Source of the DNA: an uncultured Collinsella sp.
GTDB lineage: Bacteria > Actinomycetota > Coriobacteriia > Coriobacteriales > Coriobacteriaceae
DNA length: 47,744 bases
NCBI GenBank assembly: GCA_900545555.1
Contig: UQZI01000006.1
Span: forward strand, 1-47,744
Direction of reading: 5' to 3'
Shown here piece after piece: positions 15,608-22,894 of the stretch (position 1 is its first letter; each line of letters begins with the position of its first letter). The notes beneath the pieces are model-generated. The model was not told the DNA's origin and ran no database searches. It worked only from the letters and a program-made list of their open reading frames with translations. A program made the translations under genes and the position numbers.

Positions 15608-17092
15608 ATGCCCCAGCAACCCAACGTTCTCCTTATCATGTGCGACCAGATGCGCGGCGACTGCCTGGGTATCGACGGCCATCCGGACGTGCAGACGCCC
15701 TACTTGGACACGCTCGCCGCCGACGGCATGCTGTTCGAGAACGCCTACTCCGCCTGCCCGAGTTGCATCCCGGCGCGCGCCGCCCTCTTTTGCGGCAAGA
15801 CGCCCGCGGGCACGGGCCGCGTGGGTTACCAGGACGGTATCGCGTGGGAGTACGACCATATGCTCGCGCAGGAGATGCGCGACGGCGGCTACCAGACCGC
15901 CGTGGTAGGCAAGATGCACGTGCATCCGCCGCGTTTGGGCTGCGGCTTCGAGCACATGCGCCTGCATGACGGCTACATCGGCCACTACCGCAAGGCGAAC
16001 CTGCCGTACTGGATGCACCAGAACGTCTCCGACGACTACATGCGCTTCCTCAAAAATGAACTGGGCGAATTCGCCGACGTGAACGGTTCGGGCGTTGAGA
16101 ACAACTCCTGGATCACCCATCCCTGGGCCTACGAGGAGCGCCTGCACCCCACCAACTGGGTGGTGGACGAGTCCATCCGCTTTTTGGAGACCCGCGATCG
16201 CACGCGCCCGTTCTTCCTCATGACGAGCTTCGTGCGGCCCCACCCGCCCTTCGACGCGCCGCAGACCTACTTCGATCTGTACCGCGACATGGAGCTGCGC
16301 GCGCCTGCCGCTGGCGATTGGGATGACGCCGATGCCACCGAGCGCGATGGCATGATCTTGGACAGCGTGCACGGCTGCCGCGACGCCGAGCTGCGCCGCG
16401 AGGCCATGGCGGGCTATTATGCCTGCATCACACATATGGACCACCAGATCGGCCGGCTCATCACGGCGCTCGAGAACGACGAGACCTACCACGACACCGT
16501 GATCGTGTTCTGCTCCGACCACGGCGAGATGCTCTTTGACCACAGTCTCTTTCGCAAGGTGTTGCCCTACGAGGGCTCCGCGCGCATCCCCTTCATCGTG
16601 CACGTGGGCAAAAACGTCGATGTGCCGGGCGGCGAGCGCGTTCGCGGCGTGAGCGAGAGCACGGTGGAACTCATGGACCTTATGCCCACCATCCTCGAGG
16701 CGTGCGACCTGCCCGTGCCCGAGGGCGTGGAGGGCGCCTCGCTCATGGGCGAGCTTACCGGCGCCGCGCCGCTGAACCGTGCATACCTGCACGGCGAGCA
16801 CAGCGGCAGCCGCGAGCAGTCCAACCAGTGGATCGTGACCCCGCATGACAAGTACATCTGGTTCACACGGACCGGGATGGAGCAGTATTTCGACCTGGAC
16901 GCCGATCCGCGTGAGGAGCACGACCTCATCGACGCTCCGGAGCGCGCCGCGCGCATCGCCGTGCTCCGTGCCTGCCTGATTGAGGAGCTCGCTGGTCGCG
17001 AAGAGGGATATGTTCGTGACGGCGAGTTGGTGGCGGGACGTGCGCCCGCCGTTATGCTTGAGCGCCCCCGGCCCTCGCGCCTCCAACGTTAA
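15608..17092 (+). CDS. Cytoplasmic sulfatase 2 (type I, Cys-type)
   Basis: A 494-residue sulfatase distinct from the one at 12806. The active-site motif is CIPAR (Cys53) in the family context, after the metal-binding CDQMRGD. SDHGEML (about 305) carries further metal ligands. No signal sequence is present, so it is cytoplasmic. ATG 15608 is preceded by GGAG; the upstream GTG 15590 is less likely. Its N-terminal region PNVLLIMCDQMRGDCLG is close to the choline/aryl/heparan-type S1 sulfatases, but I cannot name the substrate. Two different sulfatases imply two positions or two sugars are desulfated. Confidence 0.92.
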   Translation: MPQQPNVLLIMCDQMRGDCLGIDGHPDVQTPYLDTLAADGMLFENAYSACPSCIPARAALFCGKTPAGTGRVGYQDGIAWEYDHMLAQEMRDGGYQTAVVGKMHVHPPRLGCGFEHMRLHDGYIGHYRKANLPYWMHQNVSDDYMRFLKNELGEFADVNGSGVENNSWITHPWAYEERLHPTNWVVDESIRFLETRDRTRPFFLMTSFVRPHPPFDAPQTYFDLYRDMELRAPAAGDWDDADATERDGMILDSVHGCRDAELRREAMAGYYACITHMDHQIGRLITALENDETYHDTVIVFCSDHGEMLFDHSLFRKVLPYEGSARIPFIVHVGKNVDVPGGERVRGVSESTVELMDLMPTILEACDLPVPEGVEGASLMGELTGAAPLNRAYLHGEHSGSREQSNQWIVTPHDKYIWFTRTGMEQYFDLDADPREEHDLIDAPERAARIAVLRACLIEELAGREEGYVRDGELVAGRAPAVMLERPRPSRLQR

Positions 17093-17107
17093 GAGAAAGG
17101 CCTATCC

Positions 17108-17719
17108 ATGGATATGAAGACGATCGGCATTGTGGTCGTAGTGGTTGCGGTCGGGTTCACCATTTACATGGAGGTCCAAAAGCGCACAACCTTCGCCAAG
17201 CTCGAGGCGTACCTGCGCGAGGGCGACCTCAACAACTACCTCAAGGTCCTGAACCGCCCGCTCACTAGCGTGCTGTACCCCAAGTACAACGTGCTTTTCA
17301 TGCGCTTGAACGCAGCTCTTGCCATGGATGACGTCGAGGCATCCGAGCGCATCATCCGCGAGATGGGTTCGCTCAAGATGAGCGAGGAGCAGACACTCGC
17401 GCTGGCGGCAAAGGCGTTCTCCTTCTACGTGGAGATCGGGGATGAGCCCCACGCACGCGAGGTGCTCTCCTACCTCGAGGAGCACGGTGATCGCGAGGCT
17501 GCGCGTGCCGACCGTCGCACCTATGACGTCTTCCTCAAGGGCTCGTATGCCTATATCGACGAGATGGAGCGCGCGTTGTCGGAGGCGGCTGGCATGGAAG
17601 AGGCCCTGCTCTGCCAGATGCTCTCGGTTCAGTACGAGAACAAGGGTGACGAGGGGCGCGCTGCGTCCTATTGCGAGCGCGCTGAGCGGACGCTCGCAGC
17701 AGCCATGCCTGACAAGTAG
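17108..17719 (+). CDS. Membrane-anchored helical-repeat (TPR-like) protein of unknown function
   Basis: A 203-residue protein, 15 nt after the second sulfatase and with a good AGAAAGG site, so probably in the same operon. Residues 4-20 (TIGIVVVVVAVGFTIYM) form one hydrophobic membrane helix. The rest is soluble and all-helical, with tetratricopeptide-like spacing (LAMDDVEASERIIREMG, FYVEIGDEPHAREVLSYLEEHG, YENKGDEGRAASYCERAERTL). I do not recognise a specific family. It might be an adaptor that scaffolds the PTS or sulfatases at the membrane, but that is only a guess from position. Confidence 0.75.
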   Translation: MDMKTIGIVVVVVAVGFTIYMEVQKRTTFAKLEAYLREGDLNNYLKVLNRPLTSVLYPKYNVLFMRLNAALAMDDVEASERIIREMGSLKMSEEQTLALAAKAFSFYVEIGDEPHAREVLSYLEEHGDREAARADRRTYDVFLKGSYAYIDEMERALSEAAGMEEALLCQMLSVQYENKGDEGRAASYCERAERTLAAAMPDK

Positions 17720-17740
17720 GGAAGAGTCTAGGCGCTTCAT

Positions 17741-17990
17741 ATGCTAGCAATCGTATTCGCCATTGCGTTTTTCGCCTCTACCATCAGTGCCATCTGCGGT
17801 GTCGGCGGGGCATCATCATTAAGCCCGTGATGGACGCCGTGGGTGTCGCCGACGTGGCGACCATCAACTTCCTGTCCGGATGCACCGCGAGGACAACATC
17901 GGGCACTTCGCCATGAGCGTTTCCACCGCGCTGCTGCTCGACGTCGTCTACGCGTGCATCTTCAACCAGGATTACTTCGCTAACTACTAG
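17741..17990 (+). pseudogene. Decayed TauE/SafE exporter gene fragment plus orphan tail
   Basis: ATG 17741 opens MLAIVFAIAFFASTISAICGVGG, like a TauE/SafE N-terminus, and then shifts frame: the continuation IIIKPVMDAVGVADVATINFLSG is in another frame from about 17810. It parallels the intact TauE at 18221 (GGGVIIKPVVDAMNV...). After about 17879 homology stops, and a short frame (17880-17990) encodes an unrelated hydrophobic tail ending in QDYFANY. The fragment is too short and too shifted to function. It shows that the end of the sulfatase operon has been rearranged. Confidence 0.7.
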
Positions 17991-18220
17991 CGGCGTGTCG
18001 AGACGGTGCGCGGGCCATTGATGGACTCGGCAGGCAGATTGGCGGGGACGCCTAGCCCTTGGCGCAACGGTGCTCCGCATGAGCGGCGTAAATAGGGACA
18101 TATCGCGCAGCAGCGTTCGAGATATGTAAAAGTCCACAACCATACGCTGCGGTTTTGAATGATACGAACGCTTGCAATTCGTTGCATAGGGTGTTGCTCG
18201 ATCGATAGGAGCTTGTTCGG
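17991..18220 (+). promoter_or_regulatory. Leader region of tauE with two inverted repeats
   Basis: This gene-free stretch precedes the intact TauE gene. ACATATC (18098-18104) is mirrored by GATATGT (18121-18127), and ACGAA (18164-18168) by TTCGT (18178-18182) around a near-symmetric CTTGCAA. The second resembles a repressor half-site arrangement and shares ACGAAC with the repeats before the PTS genes. I could not place a convincing -35/-10 pair. Confidence 0.4.
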
Positions 18221-19018
18221 ATGGGTCCTCAATACATCTTGGTCTTCGCGGTATGCTTCCTGGCGTCGCTTCTGGGGCCGCTCTGTGACATCGGCGGCGG
18301 CGTGATCATCAAGCCCGTGGTCGACGCGATGAACGTCATGAGCGTGAGCACGGTGAGCTTCCTCTCGAGCATGTCGGTGCTCATCATGTCGCTCTCCACG
18401 CTCGCGCAGAACGCGGCGAGCGGGCAGTCTGATATCGACGCGCGGGCGATGTCGCCCATCGCCGTCAGCTCCGCGGTGGGCGGCGTGATCGGCAAGATGT
18501 TGTTCAACCGGCTGGGGTCCGTGTTCCCCGACGCCGAGCTCGTCGGCGCGGTCCAGGCCGCCGTGCTCATCGTGCTCGCCGTCCTCGTGCTGGCCTACAC
18601 GCTCAACAAGGCGCGCATCAAGGGCCTCAAGCTCGAGAATGCGTGGGCGCAGGCGCTCATAGGGTTCTGCGCCGGGGCGTGCTGGTCCTTCCTCGGCATC
18701 GGCGGCGGCCCCTTCAACCTGGCCATCCTCGTCTTCTTCTTCGCCATGGAGAGCAAGCCCGCCGCGCAGGCGTCGCTGTTCATCATCGCGTTCTCGCAGA
18801 CGGCGAGCCTCATCTACACGCTGGCCACGGGCAGCGTGCCCGCGTTCCTCCCCGTGGTCCTGCTGGGCATGGCGGCGATGGCGGTGCTTGGGTCGGTCGT
18901 GGGGCGCCGCCTGCTGCGCCGGATGGACTCGGCGGCGGTCGATAAGCTCTACGTGTTCGCCCTCGTGCTCATCATCGTGATCTGCACGTACAATTTCATC
19001 CGGTTCTCGGTGCTCTAG
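18221..19018 (+). CDS. TauE/SafE family anion (sulfite/sulfate-type) exporter
   Basis: A 265-residue polytopic membrane protein of the TauE/SafE family, which exports sulfite, sulfoacetate or related anions. Two repeat halves are visible: GGGVIIKPVVDAM near the N-terminus and GIGGGPFNLAILVFFF near residue 165, each the conserved glycine-rich pore motif. Eight or so hydrophobic segments fit the family. Next to two cytoplasmic sulfatases, export of the released sulfur anion is the natural job (inference). A broken paralogue sits just upstream at 17741. Confidence 0.88.
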   Translation: MGPQYILVFAVCFLASLLGPLCDIGGGVIIKPVVDAMNVMSVSTVSFLSSMSVLIMSLSTLAQNAASGQSDIDARAMSPIAVSSAVGGVIGKMLFNRLGSVFPDAELVGAVQAAVLIVLAVLVLAYTLNKARIKGLKLENAWAQALIGFCAGACWSFLGIGGGPFNLAILVFFFAMESKPAAQASLFIIAFSQTASLIYTLATGSVPAFLPVVLLGMAAMAVLGSVVGRRLLRRMDSAAVDKLYVFALVLIIVICTYNFIRFSVL

Positions 19019-19116
19019 TTCTTCGCCCCGAAACGGGATGCCGCGATAATGGAGCTGGAGCGCGGGCCTTCCTCTTCTGCCTTGAGGAGGTCGCCGTGTC
19101 CCGCTCGTCTCATGAG

Positions 19117-19259
19117 CGCCGATGGTGTTGAAGTCCTCTTGGCAATAAGTCGCGGCAGCGTCAGCCGCCAATTCAAAAAAGCCACAGGCGGAAGGCAAAC
19201 CGCTTCAAAGCAAATTCACCCTCCAACAAATAGTGGATCCCCAACAAAGTCTTTAGCCT
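19117..19259 (+). pseudogene. Decayed 3' fragment of the phosphatase gene (copy of 7100-7720)
   Basis: The sequence GCGCCGATGGT... at 19117 follows 7507 onward: it still shows the GCAGCGTCAGCCGCCAATTC stretch (CAGCGCC in the intact gene), which encodes SRQF after the second catalytic His (here Arg replaces that His). An internal deletion of roughly 80 nt and point changes follow, and the last 18 nt including the stop codon are identical. It is an untranslatable remnant of the end of the gene at 7100-7720 and sits exactly next to the second copy of the 62-bp repeat. Confidence 0.75.
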
Positions 19260-19303
19260 GAGCGAGCAGAGTTAAGCAGGCGTCAACGTGTCGTCTCCCA
19301 AGC
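19242..19303 (+). repeat. Right copy of 62-bp direct repeat bounding the accessory block
   Basis: It matches 7706-7767 at 60 of 62 positions and includes the phosphatase stop codon and the same 44 nt of downstream DNA. Coding sequence immediately upstream is clearly less similar to the left copy than this core, so the core has been preserved or recently exchanged. Confidence 0.8.
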
Positions 19304-19348
19304 CCGGCAGAGCAGCAACCTTAATATATTTCGCCGCCGCTCTGCCGG
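19304..19348 (+). other. Stem-loop directly after right repeat
   Basis: Arms CCGGCAGAGC (19304-19313) and GCTCTGCCGG (19339-19348) are perfect 10-bp complements around a 25-nt AT-containing loop. There is no T-run after it. It could be the native end of the neighbouring phosphatase transcript or part of a recombination site. Confidence 0.55.
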
Positions 19349-19368
19349 CCCCAGGCGACTCCGCGCAC

Positions 19369-19433
19369 TTTACCTGCGTAAACAATGTGAGTGAAATATG
19401 AATCTCGATGGATACGCCCGCAGCCGTGTATAC
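19369..19433 (+). promoter_or_regulatory. Putative S10-operon promoter and conserved leader element (copy 1)
   Basis: TTTACC (19369-19374), a 17-nt spacer and TGAAAT (19392-19397) form a moderate promoter. Positions 19408-19433 contain a 26-bp element (ATGGATACGCCCG...CCGTGTATAC) that is repeated at 21273-21298 before rplB with 23 of 26 identical bases. The following 185 nt to rplC contain no open gene and look like a 5' leader. Whether the element is itself a TATAC-type promoter or an RNA regulatory site cannot be decided here. Confidence 0.5.
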
Positions 19434-19617
19434 TAAACAGCTGTGTGAAACCAGGGGAGTATTCTGGCTGGACAAAATGCCTGCTTAATAGGGTTGTCAG
19501 GTAGTCCGGGCGTAATACAAGACTGGGGAGCACGTCGTGTAAGTAGTGGTCCTCTAGGGGCGTACGCTCGGTGGTGTACGCATTGTCCCAAGACCACGCG
19601 AGAGTTGGGATCATATC

Positions 19618-20238
19618 TTGATCAGCATGATTCTCGGCCGCAAGATTGGCATGACCCAGGTTTGGGACGAGGACGACAACGTCGTTCCCGTCACGGTCAT
19701 CCAGGCTGGCCCCTGCGCTGTCTCGCAGGTTAAAACTCAGGCAACCGACGGCTATGACGCCGTCCAGATCGGTTTCGGCGACATCAAGGCCAAGAACGTG
19801 AACAAGCCCATGGCTGGTCACTTCGCCAAGGCTGGCGTCGAGCCTGTCCGCTTCCTTCGTGAGGTCCGCGTCGAGAACGGCGAGGAGCACAAGGTCGGCG
19901 AGGTCGTCACCGTCGCTGATTTCGCTGATGTCGAGAAGGTCGACGTCATCGGTACCTCCAAGGGTAAGGGCTTCCAGGGTCGCATCAAGCGCTGGGGTCA
20001 GCGCCGCGGTCCTATGACGCATGGTTCTCACTTCCAGCGTCACCCCGGTTCTATCGGTCAGTGCGCCTATCCTGCGCGCGTCCTCAAGGGCGTCAAGATG
20101 GCCGGTCACATGGGTAACGAGCGCGTTACCGTCAAGAACCTTTCCGTTGTCCGCATCGATGCCGAGCAGAACCTCATCTTGGTCAAGGGCGCTGTCCCGG
20201 GTGCCAAGAATGGTCTCGTCGCCATCCGTATGGCCTAA
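19618..20238 (+). CDS. rplC: 50S ribosomal protein L3
   Basis: A 206-residue L3, an early-assembly protein of the large subunit near the peptidyl transferase centre. ILGRKIGMTQVWDE at the N-terminus and KGKGFQGRIKRWGQRRGPMTHGSHFQRHPGSIG are family hallmarks. A TTG start at 19618 is likely: GGGA lies 7 nt before it, and the distance to RKIGM then equals that of other L3 proteins; ATG 19627 would be three residues shorter. It is the first gene of this operon; rpsJ, which usually precedes it, is not here. Confidence 0.95.
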   Translation: MISMILGRKIGMTQVWDEDDNVVPVTVIQAGPCAVSQVKTQATDGYDAVQIGFGDIKAKNVNKPMAGHFAKAGVEPVRFLREVRVENGEEHKVGEVVTVADFADVEKVDVIGTSKGKGFQGRIKRWGQRRGPMTHGSHFQRHPGSIGQCAYPARVLKGVKMAGHMGNERVTVKNLSVVRIDAEQNLILVKGAVPGAKNGLVAIRMA

Positions 20239-20284
20239 GGGCCCAGCCCATTTAGCCCAGCGTCATACCAAGGAGAACACTTAA

Positions 20285-20911
20285 ATGGCAAAGTTTGAAG
20301 TAAAGAACAGCGAGGGCAAGAAGGTCGCCGAGGCCGAGCTCGCCGCTGAGGTGTACGGCATCGAGCCGAACATCCACGTTATGCACCACATCGTCAAGTG
20401 CCAGATGGCCTCTTGGCGTCAGGGCACCCAGTCCGCTAAGGGCCGCTCTGAGGTTTCCGGTGGCGGCAAGAAGCCTTGGCGTCAGAAGGGCACCGGCCGT
20501 GCCCGCCAGGGTTCCATCCGTGCTGCCCAGTGGCGTCACGGTGGCGTTGTCTTCGCCCCCAAGCCCCGTTCCTACGCTAAGCGTATGAACAACAAGGAGG
20601 TCAAGCTGGCTATGCGCTCCGCGCTGTCCGCCAAGCTGGCCGATGGCGAGCTCGTGCTCGTCGACGACTACGGCTTCGAGAAGCCTTCCACCAAGGCTGC
20701 CGTCGCCATGCTCAAGGCTCTCGGCCTTGAGGGCAAGCGTCTGACCATCGTCGTTCGCGATGAGGACGTCAACGCCTACCTGTCGTTCCGCAACATTCCC
20801 AAGACGTTCATCATCACTGCCGACGAGGCCAACACCTACGATCTCGTCAACAACAACGCCGTGCTGATGCCCGCCGACATCGCCGCTCACTTCGGGGAGG
20901 TGCTTGCATAA
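20285..20911 (+). CDS. rplD: 50S ribosomal protein L4
   Basis: A 208-residue L4, which lines the exit tunnel and in E. coli also represses the S10 operon. The extended-loop motif GGGKKPWRQKGTGRARQGSIRAAQWRHGG is clear (about 59-87). AAGGAG precedes the ATG. The stop codon is directly followed by the rplW start with no gap. Whether autoregulation by L4 exists here is unknown, but the 5' leader of rplC is long enough to carry such a site. Confidence 0.96.
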   Translation: MAKFEVKNSEGKKVAEAELAAEVYGIEPNIHVMHHIVKCQMASWRQGTQSAKGRSEVSGGGKKPWRQKGTGRARQGSIRAAQWRHGGVVFAPKPRSYAKRMNNKEVKLAMRSALSAKLADGELVLVDDYGFEKPSTKAAVAMLKALGLEGKRLTIVVRDEDVNAYLSFRNIPKTFIITADEANTYDLVNNNAVLMPADIAAHFGEVLA

Positions 20912-21199
20912 ATGACCGCCCACGAGATCATCATCCGTCCGATCGTGTCCGAGCGTTCCTTCTCCGGTATGGAGCTGAACAAGTACACGTTCGAGGTCGC
21001 CAAGGATGCTAACAAGTATCAGATCAAGGACGCTGTCGAGGAGATCTTCGGCGTCAAGGTCGTTCGCGTGAACACCCTGACGGTCAAGCCCAAGACCAAG
21101 CGCGTGCGCTATGTCGCCGGCAAGACCCGTTCTTGGAAGAAGGCCATCGTCACGCTGGCCGAGGGCGACACCATCGAGGTCTTTGGCAACCAGGCCTAA
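20912..21199 (+). CDS. rplW: 50S ribosomal protein L23
   Basis: A 95-residue L23, located at the tunnel exit where it docks trigger factor and SRP. The N-terminal IIIRPIVSERS and central ANKYQIKDAVEEIFGVKV are typical. It starts at the base after the rplD stop. A 179-nt gap with a hairpin and a duplicated leader element separates it from rplB, an unusual break inside this operon. Confidence 0.96.
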   Translation: MTAHEIIIRPIVSERSFSGMELNKYTFEVAKDANKYQIKDAVEEIFGVKVVRVNTLTVKPKTKRVRYVAGKTRSWKKAIVTLAEGDTIEVFGNQA

Positions 21200-21217
21200 G
21201 ACTCGCTGCTGTTGAGT

Positions 21218-21253
21218 GAGCTCATGCCTCCCAAATAGGGGAGGCGAGAGCTC
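21218..21253 (+). other. Two-tier hairpin in the rplW-rplB gap
   Basis: GAGCTC (21218-21223) pairs with GAGCTC (21248-21253), and the inner GCCTCCC (21226-21232) pairs with GGGAGGC (21239-21245) around a short A-rich loop. AAGGTTTTGG follows, so it may act as a weak terminator or attenuator separating rplC-rplD-rplW from the genes after it. Confidence 0.55.
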
Positions 21254-21272
21254 AAGGTTTTGGGCGTATAAA

Positions 21273-21298
21273 ATGGACACGCCCGGAACCGTGTATAC
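21273..21298 (+). promoter_or_regulatory. Conserved 26-bp leader element (copy 2) before rplB
   Basis: ATGGACACGCCCG followed by GAACCGTGTATAC matches 19408-19433 with three differences. It ends 80 nt before the rplB ATG. TATAAAAT (21267-21274) directly overlaps its left edge and could serve as a -10. The shared element suggests common control of the two transcription units. Confidence 0.55.
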
Positions 21299-21378
21299 GT
21301 CCGGTGTCATCGCACCCGAGGCAGAACCTCGAATCCCTGTCTGCGATGGCTAACGGATTCCTATTGAAAGGGATTGTA

Positions 21379-22209
21379 ATGGCTGTAAAGCACCTTAAGC
21401 CGACCTCCGCTGGTAGGCGTTGGCAGACGATCTCCGACTTCTCCGAGATCACCTGCACCAAGCCCGAGAAGTCTCTTCTCGAGCCCCTGCCCAAGAAGGC
21501 CGGTCGTAACAACAACGGCCGCATCACCACCCGCCACCAGGGCGGCGGCGTGAAGCGTCGTTACCGCGTGATCGACTTCAAGCGCAACAAGGACGGCGTG
21601 CCCGCCAAGGTTGCCACGATCGAGTACGATCCGAACCGTTCCGCTCGCATCGCTCTGTTGCACTACGCTGACGGTGAGAAGCGCTACATCCTGGCCCCCA
21701 AGGGCCTCGAGGTCGGTCAGACCATCATGTCCGGTTCTGACGCCGACATCAAGCCGGGCAACGCTCTGCCCCTCGCCGACATCCCCGTCGGTACGCTCAT
21801 CCACGCCGTCGAGTTCCAGCCGGGCAAGGGCGCTGCTATCGCCCGTTCCGCCGGTAACTCCTGCCAGCTGATGGGTAAGGAGGGCAAGTACGCTATCGTC
21901 CGTATGCCTTCCTCCGAGATGCGCCGCATCCTCGTTACCTGCCGCGCCACCGTCGGTGAGGTCGGCAACGCCGATCACGCCAACATCGTCATCGGCAAGG
22001 CCGGCCGTAAGCGTCACATGAACGTGCGCCCGACCGTCCGCGGTACCGTCATGAACCCTGTCGACCACCCGCACGGCGGTGGCGAGGGCAAGAACCACAC
22101 CTCTGGTCGTCCCTCTGTTACCCCCTGGGGTAAGCCGACGAAGGGCCTTCGTACGCGCAAGAAGAAGAAGGTCTCGAACCAGCACATCATTCGTCGCCGT
22201 AAGAAGTAA
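21379..22209 (+). CDS. rplB: 50S ribosomal protein L2
   Basis: A 276-residue L2, a central protein of the large subunit required for peptidyl transferase assembly. It has KSLLEPLPKKAGRNNNGRITTRHQGGG, the C-terminal NPVDHPHGGGEGKN with the functionally critical His, and a lysine-rich end. ATG 21379 is the start because GAAAGGG lies just upstream and MAVKHLKPTSAGRR is the family N-terminus; the frame is open 75 nt earlier only by chance. Own promoter likely (see 21273). Confidence 0.96.
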   Translation: MAVKHLKPTSAGRRWQTISDFSEITCTKPEKSLLEPLPKKAGRNNNGRITTRHQGGGVKRRYRVIDFKRNKDGVPAKVATIEYDPNRSARIALLHYADGEKRYILAPKGLEVGQTIMSGSDADIKPGNALPLADIPVGTLIHAVEFQPGKGAAIARSAGNSCQLMGKEGKYAIVRMPSSEMRRILVTCRATVGEVGNADHANIVIGKAGRKRHMNVRPTVRGTVMNPVDHPHGGGEGKNHTSGRPSVTPWGKPTKGLRTRKKKKVSNQHIIRRRKK

Positions 22210-22241
22210 TTTCGGATACCGAGTTTTAGGAGAAAGCACTT

Positions 22242-22502
22242 ATGAGCAGAAGTCTCAAAAAGGGCCCGTTCGTGGAGACTCGCCTTCTCTCGCGTATCAC
22301 CGCGATGAACGAGGCTGGCAAGAAGGACGTCGTGAAGACCTGGTCCCGCGCGTCCACCATCTTCCCCGAGATGGTTGGTCACACCATCGCCGTCCACGAC
22401 GGCCGCAAGCATGTGCCCGTGTATGTTACCGAGTCCATGGTTGGTCACAAGCTCGGCGAGTTCGCGCCGACTCGTACGTTCCGTGGCCACAAGGCCAAAT
22501 AG
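22242..22502 (+). CDS. rpsS: 30S ribosomal protein S19
   Basis: An 86-residue S19, bound with S13 at the head of the small subunit. MSRSLKKGPFV at the start and TFRGHKAK near the end are diagnostic, and length is normal. AGGAGA lies upstream. It stands in the standard order between rplB and rplV, with 32 and 14 nt gaps. Confidence 0.97.
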   Translation: MSRSLKKGPFVETRLLSRITAMNEAGKKDVVKTWSRASTIFPEMVGHTIAVHDGRKHVPVYVTESMVGHKLGEFAPTRTFRGHKAK

Positions 22503-22516
22503 GGGGTTAACCGTAA

Positions 22517-22888
22517 ATGGCAACTAAGTCTATTGAAACTGAGGCCACCGAGGTTCGCGCCGTCGCTAAGTACGTGCGTGTTTCCCCCAGCAAGGCCCGC
22601 CTGGTGGTCGATCTGATCCGCCGCAAGCCTGTCGCTCAGGCCTTCGACATCCTCCACTTCTGCGACCGCGCCGTCGCCGTGGATGTCGAGAAGGTTCTCC
22701 GTTCCGCCGTTGCGAACGCCGAGAACAACAACGGTCTGCGTGCCGACAACCTGGTTGTCGCCGCTGCCTATGTTGACGAGGGTCCGACGCTTAAGCGCAT
22801 CCGTCCCCGCGCCAAGGGTTCCGCTTCTCGCATTCTGAAGCGTACTTCCCACATCACCGTCGTCGTTGCTCCTCGAAAGGAGGCGTAA
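22517..22888 (+). CDS. rplV: 50S ribosomal protein L22
   Basis: A 123-residue L22, whose long hairpin reaches the exit tunnel constriction. YVRVSPSKARLVVDLIRRK and the C-terminal loop with RIRPRAKGSASRILKRTSHITVVV are typical. The N-terminus is a few residues longer than in E. coli. Its last codons contain AAAGGAGG, which serves as the ribosome site of rpsC. Confidence 0.96.
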   Translation: MATKSIETEATEVRAVAKYVRVSPSKARLVVDLIRRKPVAQAFDILHFCDRAVAVDVEKVLRSAVANAENNNGLRADNLVVAAAYVDEGPTLKRIRPRAKGSASRILKRTSHITVVVAPRKEA

Positions 22889-22894
22889 AGCTGT

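Noticed and set aside
17880..17990. 36-codon frame ending in QDYFANY as a separate small gene
   Set aside because: No ribosome site, and it starts exactly where a decayed tauE fragment ends. More likely a rearranged gene tail.
19019..19116. A gene between tauE and the phosphatase remnant
   Set aside because: Less than 100 nt with no ribosome site; the short frames in it do not resemble any family.
7768..19241. Integrase, transposase or relaxase inside the accessory block
   Set aside because: All substantial frames were assigned to PTS, sulfatase, regulator, maturase, exporter or remnants; none shows recombinase motifs. Mobility therefore remains an inference from the repeats only.
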